Positions 33,758-45,060 of a stretch of 64,000 nt of DNA are shown here, in pieces; the stretch's first letter is position 1, and every line of letters begins with the position of its first letter. Under the pieces are notes generated by a model. It did no database searches. It worked only from the letters and a program-made list of their open reading frames with translations, and was not told the DNA's origin. The stretch is from Lactuca virosa (lineage: Eukaryota; Streptophyta; Magnoliopsida; Asterales; Asteraceae), in the NCBI GenBank assembly GCA_928212115.1, contig CAKMRJ010005634.1, positions 170,732,671 to 170,796,670 on the forward strand, in the 5' to 3' direction. The translations under genes were made by a program, and so were the position numbers.

Positions 33758-36013
33758 TGTAACACTAGTCAAAATAGGTCAATAGACAATCACATGTGAT
33801 TATGCCAATCATGTAATGTGATTTTGTTAAACTAGTAATGTGATAAGAATGTTATGTAGTTCATGATAAATTCTAATAAAAATATTAACTTTCTTTATGA
33901 TACAACTCCAAGTATACGCCCATACGATTCCAAAAATATAGAGAATGTCTGAATCTGACTTCGCATAAAAGAAGTTATGATAAACCAAACATTATAAATC
34001 TCTATAATAAGAGTAATTTAAAATAGACTTAGAATTAGCTATTGGAGTCTAAAAGAGAGTTGTAGTACTTGTAAAAACCTACGCGTGCATATAAAGAACG
34101 TCAAAAAACGGAGTTCGTATGTGAAAGTTACGACCTTCCGAAGATTCAGCTGTCAGAAACCCTAATCTGACTGAGCTCACGACGTGAGCACAGGACTCAC
34201 GATGTGAGAAGTCATTTATCCATATCTCGGAATCTAGAAGGTGTGTTATGAGGCTGTGAGGGGATAAGATCCAAACTCACGACGTGAGCAAGGATATCTC
34301 ACGACGTGAGGAGTCACATGGCCACCTTCCGAAGCTAGGGACGCAAATGGCAAGTCTACGGGATGAGCATGCAGGGCTCACGACGTGAGCATATAAAACT
34401 CACGACGTGAGGTTCTAAAATCCTTACTATAAATAGCAGGTCTGACTTCAGCCATTCTTACACCTAAACTTCTTCCCTTTCTCTCCTTTGCTGAGGCCCC
34501 CTTGCATCCCGAGCCCCGACGACCTCGTACGCTGACCGTTTTTGCTTAGATAACATAAAATCACGCTACTAGGGTGAGTTTCACGGCCCCACTTTCTAAT
34601 ATTTTGGGGGAAAACGCATGCTAAATATTGTATATACGTTATTATTATGTCTATATGATAGTATATTAGTATCAACATAGATAGTTATAATAGCCGGGGT
34701 ATAGTTGTTCTAAATATAATATTTCGAATATATACAACTATTATCAACTTATCAGTATGTTAATTTACTAATGTAGATCTTGATTTATACTTAGGATTCT
34801 ATATATATGTTGTGTGCGATATAGTTCCGAAGTTATATTCGGAAGTTCTATATGTTAAGTTATAAAGTATGTTGCTATTATTGGTTTTATGTCAAAATAA
34901 AACTGGATACGTTATATGTTGTTATTGTTAGTTTTATGTTAAGATAAAACTTGGTATTGTTATTAATAGTTTTATGTCAAGATAAAACTAGGAACGTTAT
35001 ATGTTGTTATTATTGGTTTTAGGTCAAGATAAAACCTGGTTTTAGTTCAAGATATAGTTGTTATACTGCCTAAATATTATGAAGTTAGGAGTAATGTTTA
35101 AAAGCATAGTCTAGTAACTTAGGGTTTTTAGACATGAAAATGCTTTTGTTGTTAGAGCTATAGGAAGTCGTCGAAGTCTACATGAGTAATTGTATTCATC
35201 AACTAAGATTGGGGATCTTAGTGGAAATCCTCTGAACTGTAACCGTTAATCTCGTGTGAGCGAGGAAGTCGTGTATAATTAGTATACGGGTTGACCACCC
35301 CACTTGTGACTGTTAGCTACAGTCAACCAAAAGCGAGTGATGAACTATCCTTTTATTTGTTATTGTTCCGGCATCGATGAAGCGTACGGTGTTGTTTCTC
35401 ATGGTAAATCATGGGTGTGTTTGTTTCTCATGGTAAATCATGAGTGTGTTCTATCAGAGGTATTATGTCATAGTAGCGGTTACAGGCTCATGGTAGCAAA
35501 TTGTTAGAAACATTATACTTTGTCGTATACAAGTATTAATGTTAAGTATAAGTTTCCCCCTACTTATACCTTAGGGTTAAGGAATGTTTAGGTATAACAC
35601 TTAATTGATAAGTAAGCTATTATACCTAATATATATACTAAATGTTGGAGGGTCAAAATGATACTTTCAAAACTATACTTTTGAATGTGGAAAACGTATT
35701 ATTTTATGGAGTCAAAAACCTGTGGACTCACCAACTTTATGTTGACGTATTTTAAAATGCATGTGTTTTCAGGGACTTGAAAAGCTGGTATGTATTCGAA
35801 CAGAAGAAGTTTTACAATTACCTTTCTGTTCATTAAGAAGTATGCCATAGTCGGATATTATGTAATAGGTCCTAGAAAAACAGTTATGTAACTTTCAGTT
35901 ATCAATAAAGGTATGCATTTTCTCTAGTACTGTTCAATGTATGTTATATAACTGTGATACAAAGAATAACGTTACACTACCCGGTGTTTCCGCCGATGGT
36001 TGGGGGTGTGACA
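33758..36013 (+). mobile_element. Solo LTR H, Gypsy type, inside LTR I
   Basis: TGTAACACTAGTC to GGGGTGTGACA (2256 bp), flanked by a perfect GTCTG duplication (33753-33757 and 36014-36018). It carries the palindrome CTCACGACGTGAG in at least five places (34175-34411) immediately upstream of a TATA box, ACTATAAATAG (34426-34436). A donor-like AGGGTGAGTTT (G at 34574) and acceptor-like GTGTTTTCAG (G at 35772) bracket 1199 bp. It has no coding region. Confidence 0.92.
34868..35060. repeat. Tandem repeat in LTR H, about four units of 45-60 bp
   Basis: Repeated blocks pair GTTATATGTTGTTATT with TTTTATGTCAAGATAAAAC. The inner part is itself an imperfect inverted repeat (TTTTAT...ATAAAA). It lies inside the candidate LTR intron. 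Confidence 0.85.
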
Positions 36014-36733
36014 GTCTGGCTTACCTATCATGCCCACAACTCATATATGGCTTGCTCCCAAGCCCACAACATAAGTCTGGCTTGCCCTCGGTGCCCACAA
36101 CTTATGTCTGGCTTACTCCCTCAGTCATCGGACTGGAATACTAATGTTTAGCACTCAGTACGAGTCAGGCATACCACCCGGTCCTCAACTCGTATTTGGA
36201 ATCCCATTGAGCCCTCAGTGTGATTATGGCTTTCCCTACCCAACCCTCGGCTCACATCTGGAATGCTACTAAGCTCTCAGTATGAGTCTGGCATACCCTA
36301 TCCGGCCTTCAACTCACATCTGGAATGCTAGTGAGCCCACAGTATGAGTCTAGTTTACCTATCAGGTCTATAACTCATATCTGGAATACTCCAGGGTTTG
36401 TTGGCTATAGCACAAAGCAGTACAACCTCAACCCAACACAATACCCATACATATGTCGATAATCATACATACAAAATCACAGGTAGTCCTACAGATCTAC
36501 CAGACCAGCATATCGACAACTAGCATAATCCTGCATATCTAATCCATACTTAGCATATCAGAGGATAACAGTATATCAATCGATGAGTCGGCCTTGGTGC
36601 CTTCGACCCGTAAATATAGTGAGGAAAACTCACCTCAACCTGCTGATACTCCAATGACTGCTCGTACCACCGAACCGGATAATCCTCGTGCCAACTAACA
36701 AAATACAAATTTTAAATCAATAATTGACCTGAC
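36014..36733 (-). mobile_element. Gypsy LTR I, inner part, cut by Copia E
   Basis: Resumes LTR I after the H insertion. It holds a diverged tandem array (36018-36400) of CCCACAACTTATGTCTGGCT and CTCACATCTGGAATGC-type units. These occupy the place of the GGACCGGATAGACTG array in LTR C. A minus-strand donor-like TGAGGTGAGTTTT (first G at 36633) matches LTR C in position and flanks. The promoter half is missing where Copia E begins at 36734. Confidence 0.8.
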
Positions 36734-37519
36734 TATTGGAGTATGTGTCTAAGCCCATAACTATAATTAGTATGTACTTGAATTGATAGTAGCACATTCA
36801 TTTTGGGTTGCCTTCATATTAGCAACTAGACAGGATGACCTATTGAGAAAGAGGAAGAATATATTATTTGGAATAATAAATTAATATAGAAAAATGATTT
36901 ATTAATGTATTATGAAAATAATATATTAATTAGAAATCATGTTATTTAATTAATATTTAATCAGAAATTAATTTGGACTTAATTTTGGGATTAAAGGAAT
37001 TAATTAAAAGTACAAGGGTTGTTTAGAAATTAATTAATAGTTGTGGTTTTGGGCTCTTGGACCATCCTAGAAGGGATGGACATAAACTTTTAGGGAGGCC
37101 CTAGAATTTTCGTCCATAGCCTTAGGGATGGGGAGTCAATGGGCTGCTTAGGCCTTAAGTTGGAAATTAGGGTTTTCTCCAGGAAACCCTAGCTTTGGCT
37201 CTAAGCAACCTCAACTATTGAAAGAGCCTCAACCCTATGTATTTCGGCCATGCCATCAAACCCTAAGGATAGCCTAAATTTGAAGTGTCTCCTCTCTCTC
37301 CTCTCATCCTCTTGCTTGGTGTGTTTGTGAGCCATTAGAGGTGTTACACTTGTGACACTTGCTCTAAAATTTTAAGAACTTCAAGGAATCCATTGTAGTT
37401 ACCTCCTAGGGTTTCTTGTTTTGTGTTCAATGCTTGTATGTCTAATAGAGAAAACATAGATCCAAAAATTAGGGTTGCATGCACACATAGGGATTGTTTG
37501 CTATGCTCAAAATCCATCA
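36734..37519 (+). mobile_element. 5' LTR of Copia element E
   Basis: TATTGGAGTATGTG to AATCCATCA, 786 bp, related to LTR D (shared GTCTAAGCCCATAACTATAA). A tRNA-Met primer site follows at once. The start has TA where the family has TG. The 3' partner at 43579 is truncated, so no target duplication can be checked. Confidence 0.9.
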
Positions 37520-37520
37520 G

Positions 37521-37532
37521 TGGTATCAGAGC
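37521..37532 (+). other. Primer binding site, initiator tRNA-Met type (element E)
   Basis: TGGTATCAGAGC one base after the LTR end. Confidence 0.93.
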
Positions 37533-38921
37533 TATTGGTTTTTGTTTTCAATTAGATTTGATGCAATTGATTGAACTAGACAAAATTAAGGTTTATGGAA
37601 ATTAAACCCTAGGCCTTATAATTTTCGCAAATTAGGGTTTCATAACCCTTGTTTTCAAAAATTTGCTAAGGGTTTTTTAACCCTTTCCTTTGGCCTCCTA
37701 AATTTCGATATCTAGGGTTTCCTAACCCTATGGTTTTCGAAAATAAGGCAATGATTGAAAGCCTTGCCTTCCACCCCAAGTCATGATTTCGAAAATTAGG
37801 GTTATGGGTAGGGTTGTTATTTTTGGTAATTATCTTCTCAATTGTTTAATTAGATAATTAAAGATTTTTTATATATATATCCATCCCATATTTTCGAGAT
37901 TTAAGGGATAAGGGATTAGTTTAAATTAATTTGTTTAATTTAATGGATAATCCTTAATTGATTTAATAAATTAATTAAAGGTTTAATTAATAGATAATTA
38001 TTAAATCAAAGATTTTTTAATTTTAAAATTTAAATTAAAATTGGTTTTAATTTTCGAAATTTTAAATAGATTTAAAAACCCTAGTATTTTGAAATGTTTA
38101 AAATATACCCTTATACTATATGTAAAATTAAAAGTTTAATATTTACTATACGTATAAAACAAGTTAGTCGAACCGCTAGTACGCCTCATTCACGAAGCCG
38201 ATCTATAAGGGGAGTTTAAGTAAGATGCATATAAAATGACCATCATTGGGTCTCCACTATTACCCACCGCTCCCTTGATTGGTGGAGGGTCGTTAGTTGA
38301 ACATGTTTGATAGGACACTTAATTCTCATTAATATGAATAATGGAATAAATAAAGTAACTGAATGTTTTTTTTAAATTCTCAATCTTAGTTACTTTAGGA
38401 AAATGTGAATTTCATGCTAATCCACGAAATTACACATTGCACTTTATAAATGTTGTTAGTGGAGCATTTGTGGTTAATCGACACACTAATATGGACTAAT
38501 AAAGGGTGGCAATGGGTGTCTCATAAATTATCATTGATTAATGGAGCGTGTGTGGTTAACCGACACATTAATTAGGTGATAAATGACATCGAGAGTGTCA
38601 AGCTAATTTGCATGGTTATTCACACATTATTTGTAATCCTCGGTATCCCAGTCACAAATGGAAAGGGCATAATCGAGATTAAACATGTCATTGAATAGTT
38701 CAATGAATCTCAAAAGATCTAGGAATTTCATTTAAATTTTGTTTTTCGTGGTGAAATTGGTAAATCGTCATTTACATACCTTTAAATAATTTACAATTAG
38801 ATTACGGCATCCCTCTTCTGAATTGTGAATTATTTAGTTGGATCCTAGCCTTAGTATTTCATTTGGGTGTTATATTAAGGATTTTCTTATCTAATCAAAA
38901 CTTGTCCTTCTTCTTTTTTAG
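37533..38921 (+). other. Leader of Copia E
   Basis: A 1.4 kb AT-rich non-coding leader. Its second half (from about 38070) is collinear with the leader of Copia D, apart from solo LTR K there. It ends with a pyrimidine-rich TTCTTTTTTAG directly before the gag ATG. The same placement in D (CCTTGTAG then ATG) hints at a splice acceptor or a conserved start context. Confidence 0.7.
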
Positions 38922-39880
38922 ATGTGAACTTCCAACAATGCTTCGGGTTCCTCCAACAACAACAACTCCTCCAACCACTTCTCGCTCTTGTCTGCTCAAA
39001 AGTCACTTTTGATGGATCCAATTATAATGATTGGATGTGTAACATCAAAATAGCTTTGCGCTTCTAGGAAAAGGAATATGTACTCGAAAAATAGTTGAAC
39101 GAGATTGATGAAACAATTGCTACTCCTGAAGATATAGTTGAGTATAGAAGACATTGCAATGATGTTACTAAAGTGACATGCATCATGGTGACTACTATGA
39201 CTCCTGAGCTGCAAAGGTTTTATGAGGACTACTGGCCGTATGAGATGAACAAGGAATTGATGAAAAAGTACCATCAATGAGCTCGTCAAGAGAGATACGA
39301 GATAGTCAAGTCCCTCATAACCAGCAAGATGAAGGACAGAGAGTCCGCCACGGCCCACTTGCAACGCATGCAACATTATGTGGATCGTTTGTTGAAACTC
39401 AATGTGAACTTTGATGAGGAATTATCTATTTGACATAGTCTTGCACTCATTTCCTAGCTGTTATGATCAGTTCATTATGACTTATCATTTGAACAAGGAG
39501 GAAACCACATTGAGTCAACTTCAAAGCTTGCTGAGAACTGCTGAAAGTGGAATAAAGGGAAAGAGTATTGCCTCCACTCCTGCTGCTGCTACTCCCGTCT
39601 TGGCCATTGGGCAAGGGGAAGGGGAAGAAGAGGAAAGCTCCTCCAAAACAGAATTGGAAGGGAAAGTCCCAAGAAGGGTCCTCAAGCAATGGACCAAAAG
39701 GAAAAGCCATTTCTGATGCTCCTCCTGCCTATGATCCTAAGGAGGCTACTTGCTTTTACTTACATGACAAGGGGCATTGGAAACGAAGCTTCCCCAAGTA
39801 CTTACAAGACATAAAGGATAGCAAGGTTAAGCCAACCTCAATAGGTATTTACACTTTCCTATCTAAAAATTCGTCACATT
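38922..39880 (+). pseudogene. Copia E gag, with many stops
   Basis: The gag start is ATG at 38922, followed at once by a TGA codon. Across several frame changes one reads FDGSNYNDWMCNIKIALRF, then NEIDETIATPEDIVEYRRH, SLITSKMKDRESATAHLQRM and YVDRLLKLNVNFDEE. These follow the UBN2-type gag of plant Copia elements, where the N-terminal F(D)GSNYxxW motif is diagnostic. The zinc knuckle survives only as CFYLHDKGHWKRSFPKYL, with its second and last cysteines lost, the same two positions as in D. Confidence 0.88.
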
Positions 39881-41070
39881 CTAATTCTTGGGTACTTGAT
39901 ACAGGATGTGGTTTTCACATTTGCTTTGACTTGCAAGGACTAAAAAGATGTGAGGATGTGGATCATGGGAAGATGAACTTGATTATGGGCAATAGGAGAT
40001 CGTCACCTGTTACAAAGATTGGCGTTTATTCTTTAGTGCTTAGTAATGAGCTATGTTTAGATTTGAACAATTGTTGCTATTCGTCATAAATTACAAGAAA
40101 TATTATTTCATTTCATGGTTTATATATACAAGGTTTTAGATATTCTTTTGATAATGAGAATGGTTCTATTTATGCTTATAAAAATGGTGTATTTTATTTT
40201 AAAGCATTACCTTGTGATGGCGTATATGAAACTGTAATGGTTGTGGACAATTTTGGTAATAGTGTTTTGCAAATTGATTCGTCTAATGGTTTAGACAAAG
40301 CATGTGTGTGGCATTGTCGTCTTGGACATGTGAATAATAAACGCATTTTCCAACTCCAAATGGATGGAGTGTTGGAATCATTTGACTTAAGGTTGGATGA
40401 TACATGTGAATCTTGTTTGCTTGGAAAGATGACTAAATCACCTTTCACTGGTTCTTGTGAAAGATGTTCTCATACACACAAATGTTTATGGGCCCTTCGG
40501 ATCCACCACAAGGGATGCAAATCGATTCTATGTGACTTTCACTGATGATTATAGCAGATATGGATATATCTACTTAATCAAGAATAAGTCAGAAACCTTT
40601 GAAAAGTTCAAAGAGTTCAAACATGAAGTCGAGAATCAATTGGGCAGGAAGATCAAGATGCTCATATCTAATAGAGGTGGTGAGTATCTTAGTATCGAGT
40701 TCCATGACTACCTCAAGCAATGTGTAATTGTTTCGCAATTGACACCTCCTAGGACACCACAACTTAATGGTGTGGCTGAGAGGCGTAATCGAACCTTGTT
40801 GGACATGGTTCATTCCATGATGGGTCATGATTCACTTCCAATCTCATTCTGGGGGTATGCCCTAAAGACTGTCCCCCATATTCTTAATCTTTTCCCAACA
40901 AAGAAGGTTGCCAAAACACCTCACGAGATGTGGACAGGGAAGGTTCCCTCGTTAGCACATATCAAGGTTTGGGGTTGTGAAGCTTTCTTTAGACGAGAGA
41001 CTCACGACAAACTTGAACCTTGAAGTAAGAGATTTATTTTCATCGGCTACCCATAAAAGTCCTTTGGATA
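39881..41070 (+). pseudogene. Copia E protease and integrase
   Basis: The aspartic protease site reads WVLDTGCGFHIC, with DTG kept. The pre-integrase zinc-binding domain is intact (VWHCRLGHVN, then CESCLLGKMTK). In the integrase core the catalytic residues are damaged: the first Asp is Asn (HTNVYGPF) and the second is Asn (LISNRGGEYL). The Glu remains in NGVAERRNRTLLD. A frameshift at about 40080-40240 and another at about 40500 break the frame, and a TGA at 41021-41023 stops it where Arg (CGA) is expected. Order and spacing follow Ty1/Copia: integrase before RT. Confidence 0.93.
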
Positions 41071-41071
41071 C

Positions 41072-42961
41072 TTGTTCTACAGGCCTAGTGAAAACGTGGT
41101 CTTAGTAGCACGAAGGGGAGTCTTTCGTGAGAGAGAGCTCATATGCAAAGAGGACAGTGGGAGTACAATTGATCTTGAAGAAATTCAAGAGTCAAACGAT
41201 GAAGGAACCTCTAACACTAGCGCTCATCATGAGGAAGAAATTCATGTTGAACCAGTTGACGAGTCACTTCCTCTTAGGCGTTCTAGTAGAGTTAGCATTC
41301 CGCCTATATTTTATGGTTTCCATATAACTACAGAAGGTGATACGTTTATCAGTGATATCACACTAGTTAATTTGGATGAACCTGCTAACTACAAGGAAGA
41401 AATGGCGGGCCCTGAGTCCACCAAGTGGAAAGAGGCAATGGACAGCAAGATCAAGTCCATCTATGACAACCAAGTTTCGAATTTGGTTGACAATGTACCA
41501 GGTCATAAGACAGTTGGGTGCAAATGGATCTTCAAGAAGAAGACCGACATGGATGGAAAGGTACACACCTTCAAGGCTCGACTGGCTGCGAAGGGCTTTA
41601 CTCAAACCCCAGGGGTTGACTATGATGAGACCTTCTCACTAGTGGCTAAGATAAAATCTATTAGGGTTATGCTAGCCATAGCTGCGTTTCATGATTATGA
41701 AATTTGGCAGATGGATGTCAAAACCGCTTTCCTTAATGGAAAGTTAGAGGAGGATGTTTATATGAGTTAGCCAGTGGGTTTTGTGGATGATAAGTACCCC
41801 AGTAGAGTGTGTAAGCTTGAGAAATCAATCTATGGATTTAAACAAGCTTCTCGCAGATGGAATCTTTGCTTTGACGAGAAAGTCAAAGAGTTTGGCTTCT
41901 CTAGAAGTGAAGATGAATCTTGCGTATATGTCAAAGCTAGTGGGAGTATAGTCACCTTTATGGTATTGTATGTTCATGACATACTACTTATAGGAAATGA
42001 CATCCCAACCTTGCAGGAGGTTAAATCCTGACTTGGAAAGTGTTTCGCTATGAAGGATCTGGGAGAGGCTGCTTATATTCTGGGAATAAGGATTTTGAGA
42101 AATAGGAGTAGAAGACTAATTGGAATTAGTCAGAGCATGTATTTGGATAAATTGTTAAAGCGTTTTAGCATGGAGAATTCGAAGAAATGAGAGTTGTCTA
42201 TCCAGAGCAATACCAAGCTGAGTAAGACTCAGAGTCCGAGTACCGATGCAGAGATAGCAGAAATGAGTCGACTCTCATATGCTTCCGCCGTTGGATCGAT
42301 CATGTATGCTATGACATATACTCGCCCTGACATGGATTTTACTTTGAGCACGGTTATTCGATATCAGGGAAATCCAGGTAAAGATCATTGATTAGCGGTC
42401 AAGAACATTCTTATGCATCTGCGAAGAACTAAGGACTGCGTCCTTGTGCTTGGTGGCAATGATGACTTAAGAGTTACTGGATATAGTGACGCCAATTTTC
42501 AGACAGACAAAGACAACTTCCGTTCTCAATCTGGCTGGGTTTTTACCCTTAATAGAGGAGCGATGACTTGGAAAAGTTCCAAGCAGGAAATGGTGGCTGA
42601 TTCGACCTGTGAATCAGAGTACTTTGCAGCAAGCGAAGCATCGAAAGAGGCTATATGGTTGAAGAACTTCAATGGAGACCATGGAGTTGTGTCAGCCATT
42701 AAGGAGCCGACGGAGATTTTATGTGATAATGAAGGAACAGTTTCCTTAACAAAGGAACCAAGAGATCATGGCAGATCTAGACATATCGGCAGAAAATGCC
42801 ACTTTATCAGACATCGAGTAGAAGAAGCGCACCTCGTCGTAAAGAGGGTATCATCTGAAGAGAATCATGTCGACCCCCTCACAAAGGGTATAAGTACGGT
42901 CAAGCATGTTCATCATGTGAGTAGCATTGGTCTGAAGGATGATATTAGTTTTAGTGATTAG
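41072..42961 (+). pseudogene. Copia E reverse transcriptase and RNase H
   Basis: RT is recognisable throughout: WKEAMDSKIKSIYDN, GCKWIFKKKTDMDGKV, FKARLAAKGFTQTPGVDYDETF, MDVKTAFLNGKLEEDVYM and SIYGFKQASRRWN. The catalytic YVDD has become YVHD (LYVHDILLIGND), which should abolish polymerase activity. RNase H follows (VTGYSDANFQTDKDN, ADSTCESEYFAASEA, LCDNEGTVSLTKEP, HFIRHRVEEAHLVV). In-frame stops lie at 41768-41770 (TAG for Gln), 42029-42031 (TGA for Trp), about 42188 and 42389-42391 (TGA for Trp). The frame ends at 42961. Confidence 0.95.
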
Positions 42962-43578
42962 ATAGATATTTAGAAACTTGTAACAAATAAATGTAATTAA
43001 CATTTGATGAGTAAATAATGGAGATTTATTTATGAGTATCGTTTACTATATTTTGTCAATTGTTTATCATTGTGTTTCATTTTTGCATGTTTTACTTCCC
43101 GAATAATTAGATTATTCAAATACCCATAGTCGATCATACTTTGGAAGTAAGTAGTGAATTAAGGCTATCATGAATTGGGTTGTAGATTGTCTAAGGGTTT
43201 AGACATAGCAATGGTTTGCTGCAACATTCATGAGTACTTTTGAAATGGGATTTAAGTATTGGATTAACCCACACTCAGAGAATTACTTCATGGAATTTAT
43301 CACGAGTAATTCTGAGACGATAATATCATATAATTTTTAAACAGAGATATATGAGTTGTTGTTTATGAGTTGGTTGTGCATTGATAATGCGTAAACTTAT
43401 CATTAACTTGATGTTATAAAATGTATTGTTGTGCATGATTTGATGAGTAAATAGTACGAGCAAATAACTATAATTGGTAGGTTAGAGTTCGACAGCGGCT
43501 TTGAGAGCTACAATTTGCTAATCAGTTTTTGAAGTTATACTTGCAATTATAGTTATTAGACTTATCCAAGTGGGATGC
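42962..43578 (+). other. 3' untranslated region and polypurine tract of Copia E
   Basis: Collinear with 24830-25573 of Copia D, sharing GTTTTACTTCCCGAATAA, CATACTTTGGAAGTAAGTA and GACAGCGGC. The polypurine tract AAGTGGGATGC adjoins the LTR at 43579. Strong conservation of a non-coding stretch in two elements suggests a required signal. Confidence 0.8.
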
Positions 43579-43650
43579 TATTGGATTAGGTGTCTAAGCC
43601 CATAACTATAATTGGTATGTACATGGATTGATACTAGCACAGTCCTTTCG
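43579..43650 (+). mobile_element. Truncated 3' LTR of Copia E
   Basis: About 72 bp matching the start of the E and D LTRs (TATTGGATTAGGTGTCTAAG) before the sequence switches to minus-strand Copia F coding at about 43646-43652. The rest of the LTR is missing. Confidence 0.85.
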
Positions 43651-44390
43651 AACTCGACTTCATAGATGATTTGGGAATTCGGAGATCCTAGTGGTGGAGC
43701 ATCGGACTCCATGATGTGAGTTGTAACATGAGTGGGACCAGAATTCCGAACAAAGTTGTCATCAAAAGAGACATCAAAGCTTTCTTCAAGTACTCGAGTT
43801 CGACGATTCATAACTCTATAGGCGTTGGATTTGGCTGAGTATCCTAAAAATATTGCTTCATCGGCTTTGGGTTGAAACTTGGTGAGTTGATCACGGTTCT
43901 TTTTGATAAAGCATATGTAGCCGAAACATGTAAGAACGATATACTCGGCTTGCGGCCATTCATGGCTTCATACAATGTCATGTTGAGACGACGATTAATG
44001 ATGCTTCGGTTTTGAGTGAAGCAGGTAGCGGACACAGCTTCAGCCCAAAGATAGAGAGGTAGATTTTCTAAGTTCAACATTAATCGAGTGGCTTCAACGA
44101 GAGTTCGATTTCTTCTTTCAACCACACCATTTTGTTGAGGAGTGTAGGGAGCAGAGAAATTGTGGTCGATGTCTTTGTCGGGGACGAATTTCTCAATGGT
44201 GACATTGGTGAATTCCGATCCATTGTCACTTCAGATTCTTCTAACAGGAAGTTTGACAAGAAGTTTAATTCCTTTGATGAAGTTAATAAGTTCCGAGGCT
44301 GTTTCAGATTTTAACCTAAGGAAGAAGACCCAGGTAAACCTTGTGTAGTCATCAACAATCACAAGAATGTACTTTTTGTGATGCAGACTT
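43651..44390 (-). pseudogene. Copia F integrase core, 3' truncated
   Basis: On the minus strand: first catalytic Asp in VIVDDYTRFTWVFFLRLK, second in SDNGSEFTNV, and Glu in NGVVERRNRTLVEA. A TGA sits just before SDNG where Arg (CGA) is expected. The C-terminal integrase region (RSIINRRLNMTLYEAMNGRKP) and part of the linker before RT follow. Everything after about 43652 is lost, so RT, RNase H and the 3' LTR are absent. Catalytic residues are better kept than in E. Confidence 0.92.
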
Positions 44391-45060
44391 TCTATAGTGG
44401 AGGGTCCCAAAGATCAATATCACGAAGTTCTAATGGTTCAGAAATTGACTTTTCGATGATTACAGGATGACCTTTCTTGGATTGCTTCCCACATACACAT
44501 ACAACACAGAGATGATCATTTTCGGATTTGAGGAGTGGCAGACCTTGAATCATTTCACCATAAACAAGATCATTCATGTATCGGAAGTTGAGATGAGCGA
44601 GCCTCTGATGCCATAACCAACTAACGTCAGGAACGACCTTTGAGAGAAGACAACGTTGACGCTTTCTGATGATCATGTTGATGTCTAATGGATAGATATT
44701 TTGTTGCTATCTGATTTGAGTATACATTCTTTCCGGTCTTCTGTCATGACGAAGCTATGCTTTTTGCATAATTCAACTCTTTGGTTTGCATCAGTGAGTT
44801 GAGCTACACTAATGAGGTTGTACTTGAGATCAACCACATATGCCACATTGGAGATATAGAATTTTCCATTGGTCAGGATGCCATAACCTCGAATTTGTGA
44901 ATTTGAGTTGTTGTCATATGTCATGTAACCAACGTTAGGAGCGAGCTTAAGATCATGCAAAAAGTCTTCTGCCCAGTCATGTGCATGGAACAAGAACTAT
45001 CAATATACCATATTGTATCTTGTTTCGAAGCACAGAGTGCCTGCAAAATCAGTGGGTTTT
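44391..45060 (-). pseudogene. Copia F protease and pre-integrase domain
   Basis: The protease site reads IWYIDSSCSMHMTGQ, where the usual D-S-G has become D-S-S. Then LKYNLISVAQL leads to the pre-integrase zinc-binding region (WLWHQRLAHLNFRYMNDLV). The second half of its zinc site reads CVVCVCGKQSKKGH. The frame changes at about 44990 and 44680. The order protease, pre-integrase, integrase on the minus strand is that of Ty1/Copia. Confidence 0.9.
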
